DNA from: Pseudomonas sp. H1h
Lineage (GTDB): Bacteria; Pseudomonadota; Gammaproteobacteria; Pseudomonadales; Pseudomonadaceae
Length of the DNA: 64,000 nt
Direction of reading: 5' to 3'
NCBI RefSeq assembly: GCF_000633255.1
Contig: NZ_AYMJ01000015.1
Location: forward strand, 186,001 to 250,000
Under the pieces are notes generated by a model. The model had not been told where the DNA came from. It made no database searches and saw nothing but the letters and a program-made list of their open reading frames with translations. A program made the translations under genes and the position numbers. Positions 1-7,858 of the stretch are shown here, one piece after another (positions within the stretch are counted from its first letter, which is position 1; each line of letters opens with the position of its first letter).

Positions 1-471
1 CACAGCTGGGTCTACCGCGCCCGACCGGACGTGAACTGCATCATTCACACCCACCCGACGCACATTGCCGCGCTGTCGATGCTGGAAGTGCCACTGCAGA
101 TTTCCCACATGGACCTATGCCCGCTGTACGACGATTGCGCGTTTCTCGAAGGCTGGCCAGGGGTACCGGTGGGTAACGAGGAAGGCGAACTGATCGCCGG
201 TGCGCTGGGCGACAAACGCGCGATTCTGCTCTCGCACCACGGCCAGCTGTCGACCGGTACCACGATCGAAGAGGCCTGTGTCATCGCCCAACTGATCGAG
301 CGCGCCGCCAAGTTGCAATTGCTGGCGATGGCTGCCGGCACGATCAAACCGATCATTCCGGCGCTGGGTCGCGAGGCTCATGACTGGGTGTCGAAACCCA
401 AACGCCACGCCGCCGCTTTCAACTACTACGCTCGGCAGAACCTGCGCCAACACGCCGATTGCCTGAACTGA
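1..471 (+). CDS. class II aldolase/adducin family protein (5' truncated by window edge)
   Basis: The reading frame is open from the first base, so the true start lies outside the window. The visible part is about 156 residues. HTHPTH near the start of the visible part is the HxH zinc-binding motif of class II (AraD/FucA-type) aldolases, and a later SHHG supplies the third histidine region. These enzymes cleave or epimerise phosphorylated sugars or sugar acids using a divalent metal. The gene lies 24 bp ahead of a DapA-family lyase gene on the same strand, which suggests a shared operon for sugar-acid or keto-acid breakdown. The substrate cannot be read from the sequence. Confidence 0.85.
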   Translation, partial: HSWVYRARPDVNCIIHTHPTHIAALSMLEVPLQISHMDLCPLYDDCAFLEGWPGVPVGNEEGELIAGALGDKRAILLSHHGQLSTGTTIEEACVIAQLIERAAKLQLLAMAAGTIKPIIPALGREAHDWVSKPKRHAAAFNYYARQNLRQHADCLN

Positions 472-495
472 TTTCACCTTTCACGGAGACTCAAC

Positions 496-1377
496 ATGCC
501 CAACATTCACGGCATTATCGGCTACACCATCACCCCGTTCGGCGCCAATGGCGAAGGCCTGGATCTGCCGGCCCTCGGTAAGTCCATCGATCGCCTGATC
601 GACAGCGGCGTCCACGCCATCGCCCCGCTCGGCAGCACCGGCGAAGGTGCCTACCTGAGTGACGCCGAGTGGGATCAGGTCGCCGAGTTCAGCCTAAAGC
701 ACGTCGCCAAACGGGTGCCGACCATCGTCAGCGTATCCGACCTGACCACCGCCAAAGCCGCACGCCGCGCGCGCTTCGCCGAAGCTCACGGTGCCGACGT
801 GGTGATGGTGCTGCCGGCCTCGTACTGGAAGCTCACCGAGGCGGAAATCCTTGCCCACTACCGCGCGATCGGCGACAGCATCGGCGTGCCGATCATGCTC
901 TACAACAACCCGGCCACCAGTGGCACGGACATGTCGGTGGAGCTGATTCTGCGCATCGTCAACGGCGTAGAAAACGTCACCATGGTCAAGGAGAGTACCG
1001 GCGACATTCAGCGCATGCACAAGCTGCAATTGCTCGGCGACGGCCAGGTGCCGTTCTACAACGGCTGCAATCCGCTGGCACTGGAAGCGTTTGCCGCCGG
1101 GGCCAAGGGCTGGTGCACCGCCGCGCCGAACCTGATCCCGCAGCTGAATCTGGACTTGTACGCGGCCGCGCTGGCCGGTGACCTGGAACGGGCGCGCGAG
1201 CTGTTCTATCGCCAGCTGCCACTGCTGGACTTCATCCTCAAGGGCGGTTTGCCGGCGACGATCAAGGCTGGATTGCGTGAGACAGGGCTGGAGGTTGGTG
1301 ATCCACGGTTGCCAGTGTTCCCGTTGAGCGAGGCTGGGCAAGGCCAGCTACAGGCAATCCTCAAGACCCTGCGCTGA
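496..1377 (+). CDS. dihydrodipicolinate synthase (DapA) family lyase
   Basis: This is a 293-residue protein of the usual DapA/NanA length with a TIM-barrel pattern. GSTGE at residues 46-50 is the pyruvate carboxylate-binding motif. YNNPA (Tyr136) and VKEST (Lys165) match the catalytic tyrosine and the Schiff-base lysine. The family joins or splits pyruvate and an aldehyde. Because it follows a class II aldolase gene in the same operon, a catabolic keto-acid aldolase or dehydratase role is more likely than lysine biosynthesis. The start is ATG, with a GGAGA ribosome binding site shortly upstream. Confidence 0.88.
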   Translation: MPNIHGIIGYTITPFGANGEGLDLPALGKSIDRLIDSGVHAIAPLGSTGEGAYLSDAEWDQVAEFSLKHVAKRVPTIVSVSDLTTAKAARRARFAEAHGADVVMVLPASYWKLTEAEILAHYRAIGDSIGVPIMLYNNPATSGTDMSVELILRIVNGVENVTMVKESTGDIQRMHKLQLLGDGQVPFYNGCNPLALEAFAAGAKGWCTAAPNLIPQLNLDLYAAALAGDLERARELFYRQLPLLDFILKGGLPATIKAGLRETGLEVGDPRLPVFPLSEAGQGQLQAILKTLR

Positions 1378-1402
1378 TCATCAGGCAATACACAAAACCC
1401 AA

Positions 1403-1493
1403 TGTGGGAGCGGGCTTGCTCGCGAAAGCGGTTTATCAGTCAACGAAAATGTTGAAGGTAACGCCGCCTTCGCGAGCAAGCCCGCTCCCCCAT
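1403..1493. repeat. REP doublet (inverted pair)
   Basis: Two oppositely oriented copies of the GTGGGAGCGGGCTTGCTCGCGAA palindrome core are separated by about 40 bp. They sit between the convergent DapA-family and DUF1508 genes. This is the common extragenic palindrome of fluorescent pseudomonads and may form a large cruciform or act as a bidirectional transcript end. Confidence 0.9.
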
Positions 1494-1512
1494 TTTTGAT
1501 TTTCGGTGTTCT

Positions 1513-1857
1513 TCAGAGCACCGGCAACGTCTTGTCCTTGATCACTTTGCTCGGCCCGTTGGCCTTGACGCTGGCAATGCCTTTGGCGCATGCGGCGTCT
1601 GTGGAGTACGACTCGCTGCTGCCGATGATCTGGTGGTTGGCAGCCTTCAGATTGAAGTACGGATGGCCATCCTTGGTGGTCTTTTTCTCGTAACGTTCAT
1701 CCAGCGGGCTGTTGGTCTGCACCGAGGCAATGCCGTTGTCGGCTGCCGCGCGGGTGGTGTAGAGCTCGCTGGTGAGAATGGTTTCGGCGTTGGCAGCCTT
1801 CAGTACAAACCTGAACTGACCGTTGCTGCTTTTGCTCACTTCGTACCATCCGGACAT
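1513..1857 (-). CDS. YegP family protein (two DUF1508 repeats)
   Basis: This is a 114-residue soluble protein made of two similar halves. Each has the DUF1508 pattern: a beta hairpin of the form YEV/YEK...F.FVLKAANAE.I or YFNLKAANHQ.I, followed by S-x-Y-x-T-x-x-A-x-x-G-I-A-S-V. The two repeats span roughly residues 6-50 and 56-101. The family is widespread and has no established biochemical role, though members are often stress-linked. The gene is monocistronic, with REP doublets on both sides. Confidence 0.9.
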   Translation of the reverse strand: MSGWYEVSKSSNGQFRFVLKAANAETILTSELYTTRAAADNGIASVQTNSPLDERYEKKTTKDGHPYFNLKAANHQIIGSSESYSTDAACAKGIASVKANGPSKVIKDKTLPVL

Positions 1858-1939
1858 GCTCGTTTCTCCTGGGCGTTTGAGAGGTTTCGCGCTTCAGAGT
1901 AAAGACCAGCTCCAGACGTCTGTCGCCTGTCCTGACCTC

Positions 1940-2024
1940 TTCGCGAGCAAGCCCGCTCCCACAGTTGAGCGCATCCCATTGGGAGAACCCGGCCGAATGT
2001 GGGAGCGGGCTTGCTCGCGAAGGG
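1940..2024. repeat. REP doublet (inverted pair)
   Basis: Inverted copies of the REP core (TCGCGAGCAAGCCCGCTCCCACA and its complement) fill most of the 183-bp gap between the DUF1508 gene and the ribbon-helix-helix gene. No other signal is apparent in this gap. Confidence 0.88.
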
Positions 2025-2040
2025 GTCGACTCGCAATCGG

Positions 2041-2346
2041 CTATTTCACCGCCGCCCGCACCACCGACAACTCCGGCGCACTCACCCGCCGCTGAGTCAG
2101 ATACCGCGTGCAACTCACCCGCAAGAAGGAGGCAAAATTCACCACTTCCCCGCGATAATCCATCACCTCCTCATACAGCTTGGCGATCAGTTGATTGGTG
2201 GTCATACCATCGACTTCGGCGATTTCGCTGAGGATGTCCCAGAACTGGTTTTCCAGGCGCAGGGTCGTCACCACACCGCAGATGCGCAGCGAGCGCGAGC
2301 GTGATTCGTAGAGAATCGGATCGGCCTTGACGTAGAGCTCGCACAT
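2041..2346 (-). CDS. ribbon-helix-helix domain protein
   Basis: This is a 101-residue protein. The motif TTLRLENQFWDILSEIAE followed by DGMTTNQLIAKLYEE (about residues 27-61) has the strand-helix-helix pattern of the RHH_4 family, which are small DNA-binding or antitoxin-like proteins. An ATG at 2346 was chosen because the domain starts soon after it; a longer in-frame ORF upstream overlaps the neighbouring gene and looks spurious. It begins 13 bp after the DJ-1/PfpI gene on the same strand, so the two are probably co-transcribed. No toxin partner is evident. Confidence 0.75.
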   Translation of the reverse strand: MCELYVKADPILYESRSRSLRICGVVTTLRLENQFWDILSEIAEVDGMTTNQLIAKLYEEVMDYRGEVVNFASFLRVSCTRYLTQRRVSAPELSVVRAAVK

Positions 2347-2359
2347 GGGCGAAACCTCG

Positions 2360-2941
2360 TTACAGGGTGATTTTGGTGCCCAGCAAGCCGAGGAAACCGG
2401 CCAGCCAGTTCGGATGCGCCGGCCATGCCGGTGCCGTGGCCAGATTGCCTTGAACATGGCCGTCCGTCACCGGAATGTCGATGTACGTACCACCCGCCAG
2501 GCGCACTTCCGGGGCGCAGGCCGGATAGGCGCTGCATTCGCGCCCTTCGAGAACGCCCGCCGCCGCCAGCAGTTGCGCGCCATGGCAGACCGCGGCAATC
2601 GGTTTGCCGGCCTTGTCGAAATCGCGCACCAGTGCCAGGACTTTTTCGTTCAGGCGCAAGTATTCCGGCGCGCGACCGCCCGGGATCAGCAGCGCGTCGT
2701 AGTCTGCCTCGGCGACCTTGGTGAAGTCGAAGTTGAGGGCGAACAGGTGACCGGGTTTCTCGCTGTAAGTCTGGTCACCTTCGAAGTCATGGATCGCGGT
2801 ACGCACGGTCTTGCCGGCAGCCTTGTCCGGGCACACGGCATGCACGGTATGACCGACCATCTGCAGGGCCTGGAACGGCACCATCACTTCGTAGTCTTCG
2901 ACGTAATCGCCGACCAGCATCAGGATTTTTTTCGCGGCCAT
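2360..2941 (-). CDS. DJ-1/PfpI family protein
   Basis: This is a 193-residue protein of the class I glutamine amidotransferase-like DJ-1/PfpI fold. The nucleophile elbow AVCHGAQLL places the reactive cysteine at residue 119, and [13 protein letters not shown] (about 85-97) is the typical preceding strand and loop. Members act as glyoxalases, deglycases, chaperones or proteases, and the exact activity is not readable here. The start MAAKKILML at 2941 is chosen over an upstream in-frame ATG because the fold begins there. It is first in a two-gene unit with the ribbon-helix-helix gene. Confidence 0.88.
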   Translation of the reverse strand: MAAKKILMLVGDYVEDYEVMVPFQALQMVGHTVHAVCPDKAAGKTVRTAIHDFEGDQTYSEKPGHLFALNFDFTKVAEADYDALLIPGGRAPEYLRLNEKVLALVRDFDKAGKPIAAVCHGAQLLAAAGVLEGRECSAYPACAPEVRLAGGTYIDIPVTDGHVQGNLATAPAWPAHPNWLAGFLGLLGTKITL

Positions 2942-3035
2942 GGGGAGGACTCCTCTGGGAAAGGGCTTGCAGGAGTATTCAAGGTAGACCTTATCCGCTC
3001 GGGCAGGTAACAACCGGCTACTACCGAGTTGACTT

Positions 3036-3104
3036 CATCGCGAGCAGGCTCACTCCTACAGGGGTATGCATTCCAACTGTAGGAGTGAGCCTGCTCGCGA
3101 TGGT
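3036..3104. repeat. REP doublet, TAGGAGTGAGCC subtype
   Basis: This is an inverted pair of a REP variant (TAGGAGTGAGCCTGCTCGCGA) with a short 25-bp spacer. It sits between the divergent promoters of the DJ-1/PfpI gene and the EamA gene. Confidence 0.85.
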
Positions 3105-3212
3105 GCCCGCCAACTGTATGGATAAGTCTGTGCCTAGCTGTAGCAGCCCAAACCACCCGGTTTATGGCTAGATGAAGCCACCTTCCCTGCCACCTTCGTC
3201 TGGTTACCCATC

Positions 3213-4118
3213 ATGTCTTCGCGCGAAAACACCGGCATGGCCCTGGGCCTGCTCGGGGTTGTGATTTTCAGCCTCACCCTGCCCTTCACCCGGATCGTGG
3301 TGCAGGAACTGCATCCGCTGCTCAATGGCCTCGGTCGGGCGTTGTTCGCGGCGATTCCGGCGGCGCTGCTGCTGTTGTGGCGCCGGGAAAAGTGGCCGAC
3401 CTGGCAGCAGGTCAAAGGCCTGAGCCTGGTGATCGCCGGGGTGATCCTCGGGTTTCCGGTGCTGTCGGCATGGGCCATGCAGACCCTGCCGGCGTCTCAC
3501 GGCGCATTGGTCAACGGTCTGCAGCCGCTGTGCGTGGCGCTGTATGCGGCGTGGCTGTCCCATGAACGCCCGTCGAAAGCCTTCTGGGCCTGCGCCGCGC
3601 TGGGCAGTGCGCTGGTGCTCGGTTACGCGTTGTACACCGGCGCCGGCAGCATTCAGGCCGGGGACTTGTTGATGCTCGGCGCGATTGCCGTGGGGGGGCT
3701 GGGGTATGCCGAGGGTGGCCGACTGGCGAAAGAGATGGGCGGCTGGCAGGTGATCTGCTGGGCGCTGGTGCTGTCGACGCCGCTGCTGATCGGACCGGTG
3801 TTGTACCTGGCGCTGCAGCATCAGGGTGCGGTGTCGGCCAAGACCTGGTGGGCCTTCGGCTACGTGGCACTGTTCTCGCAGTTTCTCGGGTTTTTCGCCT
3901 GGTACGCCGGGCTGGCAATGGGCGGGATCGCGCGGGTCAGTCAGATCCAGTTGCTGCAGATCTTCTTCACCATCGCGTTTTCGGCGCTGTTCTTTGGCGA
4001 ACATGTGGAACCGATCACCTGGGTGTTTGCCTGTGGTGTGATCGCCACCGTGATGCTCGGCCGCAAGACCGCCATCAAACCCCATGTGGGAGCGAGCCTG
4101 CTCGCGAAGGGGCCGTAA
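3213..4118 (+). CDS. EamA (DMT superfamily) transporter
   Basis: This is a 301-residue protein with about ten hydrophobic segments and two EamA repeats, typical of RhaT/YdcZ-like drug and metabolite exporters of the inner membrane. The EamA core ends near IATVMLGRKTAIKP. The last 11 residues or so (VGASLLAKGP) are encoded by the first half of a REP doublet, so the natural stop seems to have been lost and the frame now ends inside the repeat. The substrate is unknown. Confidence 0.85.
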   Translation: MSSRENTGMALGLLGVVIFSLTLPFTRIVVQELHPLLNGLGRALFAAIPAALLLLWRREKWPTWQQVKGLSLVIAGVILGFPVLSAWAMQTLPASHGALVNGLQPLCVALYAAWLSHERPSKAFWACAALGSALVLGYALYTGAGSIQAGDLLMLGAIAVGGLGYAEGGRLAKEMGGWQVICWALVLSTPLLIGPVLYLALQHQGAVSAKTWWAFGYVALFSQFLGFFAWYAGLAMGGIARVSQIQLLQIFFTIAFSALFFGEHVEPITWVFACGVIATVMLGRKTAIKPHVGASLLAKGP

Positions 4119-4174
4119 CAGCCGGCATCATCGTTGGCTGGCAGTCTGCCTTCGCGAGCAGGCTCGCTCCCACA
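4085..4174. repeat. REP doublet overlapping the 3' end of the EamA gene
   Basis: This is an inverted pair of GTGGGAGCGAGCCTGCTCGCGAA cores. Its left copy is inside the coding region of the EamA transporter, and its right copy lies just before the stop of the convergent methyltransferase gene. Confidence 0.9.
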
Positions 4175-4177
4175 AGG

Positions 4178-5395
4178 TCAGGCCAGGTAACCGTCGGCGC
4201 GCAGCAGGGTTTCCAGGCAGTGCTCACTGATGTTGTAGAACGCCTTCAACTCCTCAATCTTCACTAGCAACTGAGCCGGGTCTACCGGCTCGGCGCGCTT
4301 CACCGCAAGGATCATCTTGTTTTTGTTGGTGTGCTCCAGCGAGATGAACTCGAACACCTTGGTCTCATACCCGCAGGCCTCAAGGAACAGCGCACGCAGA
4401 CTGTCGGTGACCATTTCCGCCTGCTGACCGAGGTGCAGACCGTATTGCAGCATCGGCTTGAGCAGCGCCGGGCTCTGAATCTGCAGGCGGATCTGTTTGT
4501 GGCAGCACGGCGAGCACATGATGATCGAGGCACCCGAACGAATGCCGGTGTGGATCGCGTAGTCGGTAGCGATGTCGCAGGCATGCAGGGCGATCATCAC
4601 CTCCAGTTCGCTCGGCGCGACGCTGCGCACGTCACCGCACTTGAACACCAGCCCCGGGTGTTCCAGCTTCGCCGCAGCGGCGTTGCACAGGTTGACCATC
4701 TCTTCACGCAACTCGACGCCAGTGACTTCGCCTTCGGCCTGGAGCGTGTTGCGCAAGTAGTCGTGAATCGCGAACGTCAGGTAACCCTTGCCCGAACCGA
4801 AATCCGCCACGCGCACCGGTTTGTCCAGCGCCAGCGGTGACGAGGTCAGGGCGTGGCTGAAAACTTCGATGAACTTGTTGATCTGCTTCCACTTGCGCGA
4901 CATTGCCGGGATCAACTCATGCTGCGCGTTGGTCACGCCCAAGTCCTTGAGGAACGGTCGGCTCAGGTCCAAAAAGCGGTTCTTCTCGCGGTTGTGCTCG
5001 GCAGACGGCGCTTCACGTAATTGCTGAGGTTTGCTCTTGAACAGCGAACTCTTGCCCTTTTTGCTGTATTCGAGCTGGGCTTCGTCGGTCACGGTCAGCA
5101 AATGCGCATTTTTGAACGCAGCCGGCAGCAGCTCGGCAATCACCGCCACGCCTTCGCTCAGCGGCAGGTTCTTGGTGATGTCGCGGGTCTTGTAGCGATA
5201 GACAAAGGACAGGTTGGGCTGAGCCTTCACCGTCACCGCCTTGACGATGATCCGCTGCAGATCAGCTTCTTCGCCCACGTACTTGGCCAGCACCAGCTTG
5301 ATGAAGCCGCTCTGCTCGAGGCTGGTTTGCAGCAGCTCGATGAACTGGGCGTGGTGATCGGGCGCAGGCTTGATGGAAGGAGCAGTAACGGACAT
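4178..5395 (-). CDS. class I SAM-dependent methyltransferase
   Basis: This is a 405-residue protein. The SAM-binding motif I, VRVADFGSGKGYLTFAI, lies near residues 196-212, followed by a GVELREEMV acidic motif II. A later CSPCCHKQ cysteine and histidine cluster is typical of the Methyltransf_32 group (GSTCD-like). The N-terminal 170 residues form a helper domain rich in KAQPNLSFVYRY-type strands. The substrate is unknown; RNA or protein is plausible. It is monocistronic and convergent with the EamA gene. Confidence 0.85.
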   Translation of the reverse strand: MSVTAPSIKPAPDHHAQFIELLQTSLEQSGFIKLVLAKYVGEEADLQRIIVKAVTVKAQPNLSFVYRYKTRDITKNLPLSEGVAVIAELLPAAFKNAHLLTVTDEAQLEYSKKGKSSLFKSKPQQLREAPSAEHNREKNRFLDLSRPFLKDLGVTNAQHELIPAMSRKWKQINKFIEVFSHALTSSPLALDKPVRVADFGSGKGYLTFAIHDYLRNTLQAEGEVTGVELREEMVNLCNAAAAKLEHPGLVFKCGDVRSVAPSELEVMIALHACDIATDYAIHTGIRSGASIIMCSPCCHKQIRLQIQSPALLKPMLQYGLHLGQQAEMVTDSLRALFLEACGYETKVFEFISLEHTNKNKMILAVKRAEPVDPAQLLVKIEELKAFYNISEHCLETLLRADGYLA

Positions 5396-5503
5396 GGAAA
5401 AGCGGCCTCGGACGGGCGAAATCGGGAATGGCGGGTATTTTAGGGGGGAAGGGAGTTGGGGACACGCTCTTATTTACCCAACGGTGCAAACCGTGGCGTT
5501 TAA

Positions 5504-5539
5504 CCTTGTGGTGAGGGGATTTATCCTCTCACCACAAGG
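5504..5539. repeat. perfect hairpin repeat (CCTTGTGGTGAG stem)
   Basis: A 12-bp perfect inverted repeat, CCTTGTGGTGAG and CTCACCACAAGG, encloses a short AT-rich loop. It lies between the stop of the small TPM gene and the start of the methyltransferase gene. The GTGGTGAGGGGATTTATCC part resembles another common Pseudomonas intergenic repeat. It has no U-run, so it is not a classical terminator. Confidence 0.7.
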
Positions 5540-5560
5540 AAACGGCTGTACCCGGGAAGA

Positions 5561-6178
5561 TCAGGCCAGCACGATAAGCCGATTCGGCAATTCATTCCTC
5601 ACCTGCGTCACCGGCACATGCACTTTCAGCAGCTCGCCGCAGGCCTCGATGCAGGTGACGAACCCGTCCAGCGTGCGCCCCTGCCGCACTTGCTCGGTGA
5701 ATGCCGCGACAATCGCATCCCAGCTCTTGTTGTCCAGCCGTCTGGAAATGCCCTCATCCACCAGAATTTCCACATAGCGCTCAGCCTCACAGACAAAAAT
5801 CAGCACTCCGGTGCTGCCCACCGTGTGGTGCAGGTTTTGTTCGAGAAACTGCCGCCGCGCCAGGTTCGACGCACGCCAGTGCCGCACCCGGCGCGGGATC
5901 AGGTGGGTGGTGACCTTCGGCAAACGAAACAGCAGGCACAGGACAATGAACAGCCCCCATTGCACCAGCAACAGGCTGTGCATGGTCAGCCAGCCGGTCA
6001 GGTAATGCACGATGCCCGGCACCAGCAGCGCCAGCAGGCTGGCCCACAGCAACGGGATGTACGCATAGTCGTCGGCGCGGGCCGCCAGCACCGTCACCAG
6101 TTCGGCGTCGGTGTCGCGCTCGACCCGGGCAATCGCCTCGGCGACTTTGCGTTGTTCGTGTTCGGTCAGTAATGCCAT
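5561..6178 (-). CDS. TPM domain membrane protein
   Basis: This is a 205-residue protein without a signal peptide. The N-terminal part (LTEHEQRKVAEAIARVERDT) and the later GVLIFVCEAERYVEILVDEGI strand belong to the TPM (DUF477) fold. A pair of membrane segments (about residues 40-90) interrupts the domain. It is third in an operon with lemA and the larger TPM protein, 33 bp downstream of the latter. Such LemA-TPM pairs are widespread and are thought to act in envelope or photosystem-type maintenance, but no reaction is proven for this one. Confidence 0.82.
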   Translation of the reverse strand: MALLTEHEQRKVAEAIARVERDTDAELVTVLAARADDYAYIPLLWASLLALLVPGIVHYLTGWLTMHSLLLVQWGLFIVLCLLFRLPKVTTHLIPRRVRHWRASNLARRQFLEQNLHHTVGSTGVLIFVCEAERYVEILVDEGISRRLDNKSWDAIVAAFTEQVRQGRTLDGFVTCIEACGELLKVHVPVTQVRNELPNRLIVLA

Positions 6179-6211
6179 GTCGAAAAGTGCCTGATCATTA
6201 TTGTTGTGTGT

Positions 6212-6964
6212 TCACCAGCCGCCGGACGAACCACCACCGCCGAAACTGCCCCCGCCGCCGCTGAAGCCCCCGCCTCCACCGCCGCCGCCAAAACCACCAC
6301 CACCGAAACCGCCCCCGCCACCGGAGCCGCCACGGCCGGCGGGAAGGATACCGAGCATCTGGCAGACAAACACCGTCAGGATGAACAACATCAGCAGAAA
6401 AACGAACAGCGCCGGATGCCGCGAGACGAAATCGTCGGACGGATCACCACTCGGCTCATACACCGTCGAGGGCTCGTCCAGCGGATTGCCGCCCAGCACT
6501 ACCAGCATCGCCGCCACGCCGTCGCTGATGCCCTTGCTGAAATTGCCGGTCTTGAACGCCGGGGTGATCACTTGATGGATGATCACCGAGGTCTGCGCAT
6601 CGGTCAGCCGATCCTCCAGCCCGTAACCGACTTCGATGCGCAGCTTGCGCTCGTCGCGGGCGACGATCAGCAGCGCGCCGTTGTTTTTGTCCTTCTGGCC
6701 GATGCCCCAATGCCGGCCCAGTTGCACGCCGTAATCCTCGATGGTGGTGCCTTGCAGATCGGGCACCGTGACCACCACCAGTTGCTCGCCGGTCGCCTGC
6801 TCATGAGCCTGCAACTGCTGGCTCAACTGCGTGCGCACCGAGGGTTCGAGCATCTGCGCCTCGTCCACCACCCGCCCGCTCAGCGCCGGGAACGTCAACT
6901 CGGCCCGGGCGCTGACGGCAAACAGCCACAGCATCAGCACCAGGCCTATCTTCAACACACGCAT
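6212..6964 (-). CDS. TPM domain protein, YgcG family, with glycine-rich tail
   Basis: This is a 250-residue protein with a signal peptide (MRVLKIGLVLMLWLFAVSARA) and an exported TPM domain containing the VVDEAQMLEP and GIGQKDKNNGALLIVARDERKLRIE motifs. One membrane helix (ALFVFLLMLFILTVFVCQML) follows, and then a C-terminal tail of about 40 residues that is nearly all Gly, Ser and Phe and ends in GGW. This is the classical YgcG layout. The ATG at 6964 is preferred because a GAGG box precedes it; longer starts overlap the lemA end too closely. The middle gene of lemA-TPM-TPM. Confidence 0.88.
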   Translation of the reverse strand: MRVLKIGLVLMLWLFAVSARAELTFPALSGRVVDEAQMLEPSVRTQLSQQLQAHEQATGEQLVVVTVPDLQGTTIEDYGVQLGRHWGIGQKDKNNGALLIVARDERKLRIEVGYGLEDRLTDAQTSVIIHQVITPAFKTGNFSKGISDGVAAMLVVLGGNPLDEPSTVYEPSGDPSDDFVSRHPALFVFLLMLFILTVFVCQMLGILPAGRGGSGGGGGFGGGGFGGGGGGGGFSGGGGSFGGGGSSGGW

Positions 6965-6989
6965 GGGCAACCTCATCCGCAACAACGGA

Positions 6990-7598
6990 TCAGAACTTCA
7001 CTTCCGGGGCCTTTTCCGCACCGGGGGTGGTGGCTTCGAAGGTTTCGCGAATCGGCAGATCGCTGTACATCACGCTGTGCCAGAGGCGACCGGGAAAGGT
7101 GCGGATCTCGGTGTTGTACTTCTGCACCGCCAGAATGAAATCGCGCCGCGCCACGGCAATCCGGTTTTCCGTGCCTTCGAGCTGCGATTGCAGGGCCAGG
7201 AAGTTCTGATTGGCCTTCAGGTCCGGATATCGCTCGGACACCACCATCAGACGGCTCAATGCACCGCTCAACTGATCCTGGGCCTGCTGGAACTGCTTGA
7301 GTTTTTCCGGGTTGTCGAGGGTGCTGGCATCGACCTGGATCGATGTCGCCTTGGCCCGGGCCTCGACCACCGCGGTCAGGGTCGCCTCTTCATGCTTGGC
7401 GTAGCCTCTGACGGTTTCCACCAGATTGGGGATCAGGTCGGCACGGCGCTGGTACTGGTTCTGTACCTGGCCCCAGGCTGCTTTGGCCTGCTCGTCGAGG
7501 GTCGGAATGTTGTTGATACCACACGCGGTCAACAACGTGGCGAGCACCAGCAGCGTGGCGATCTGCAAACGCGAGCGGTAGGTTGGACTGACATTCAT
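6990..7598 (-). CDS. lemA: LemA family lipoprotein
   Basis: This is a 202-residue protein. The N-terminal hydrophobic stretch ends in the lipobox LLTAC, so it is probably lipid-anchored. The rest is a helical LemA domain with IPTLDEQAKAAWGQVQNQYQRR and DLIPNLVETVRGYAKHE, the most conserved LemA signature, near the N-terminus. The ATG at 7598 is preferred over the preceding TTG codon. It is the promoter-proximal gene of a three-gene operon with the two TPM proteins. Its molecular role is unknown. Confidence 0.9.
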   Translation of the reverse strand: MNVSPTYRSRLQIATLLVLATLLTACGINNIPTLDEQAKAAWGQVQNQYQRRADLIPNLVETVRGYAKHEEATLTAVVEARAKATSIQVDASTLDNPEKLKQFQQAQDQLSGALSRLMVVSERYPDLKANQNFLALQSQLEGTENRIAVARRDFILAVQKYNTEIRTFPGRLWHSVMYSDLPIRETFEATTPGAEKAPEVKF

Positions 7599-7858
7599 CA
7601 AAGTGATGCTCCCTGGCGTATTTCATGAAAAGACCGACCGTGAAACCTTCTGCATCGGCGGTTGGGGCATAATCGGCCGCGCCACTGGATTGCAACGGGC
7701 CAATGGGCTAAAAAGAGGCCCTGCGCATACGCTGCCGACGGTCGGCGGGCGTTTTTCGGCTCGGTCTTTTTGAGCCTGCACCCGAACAACAATAGTCGCT
7801 CCCTAACTTTTGGCTGGCCGGCATTGCATTGCCGTTTGGGCCCTTGAGAAAAATATTC

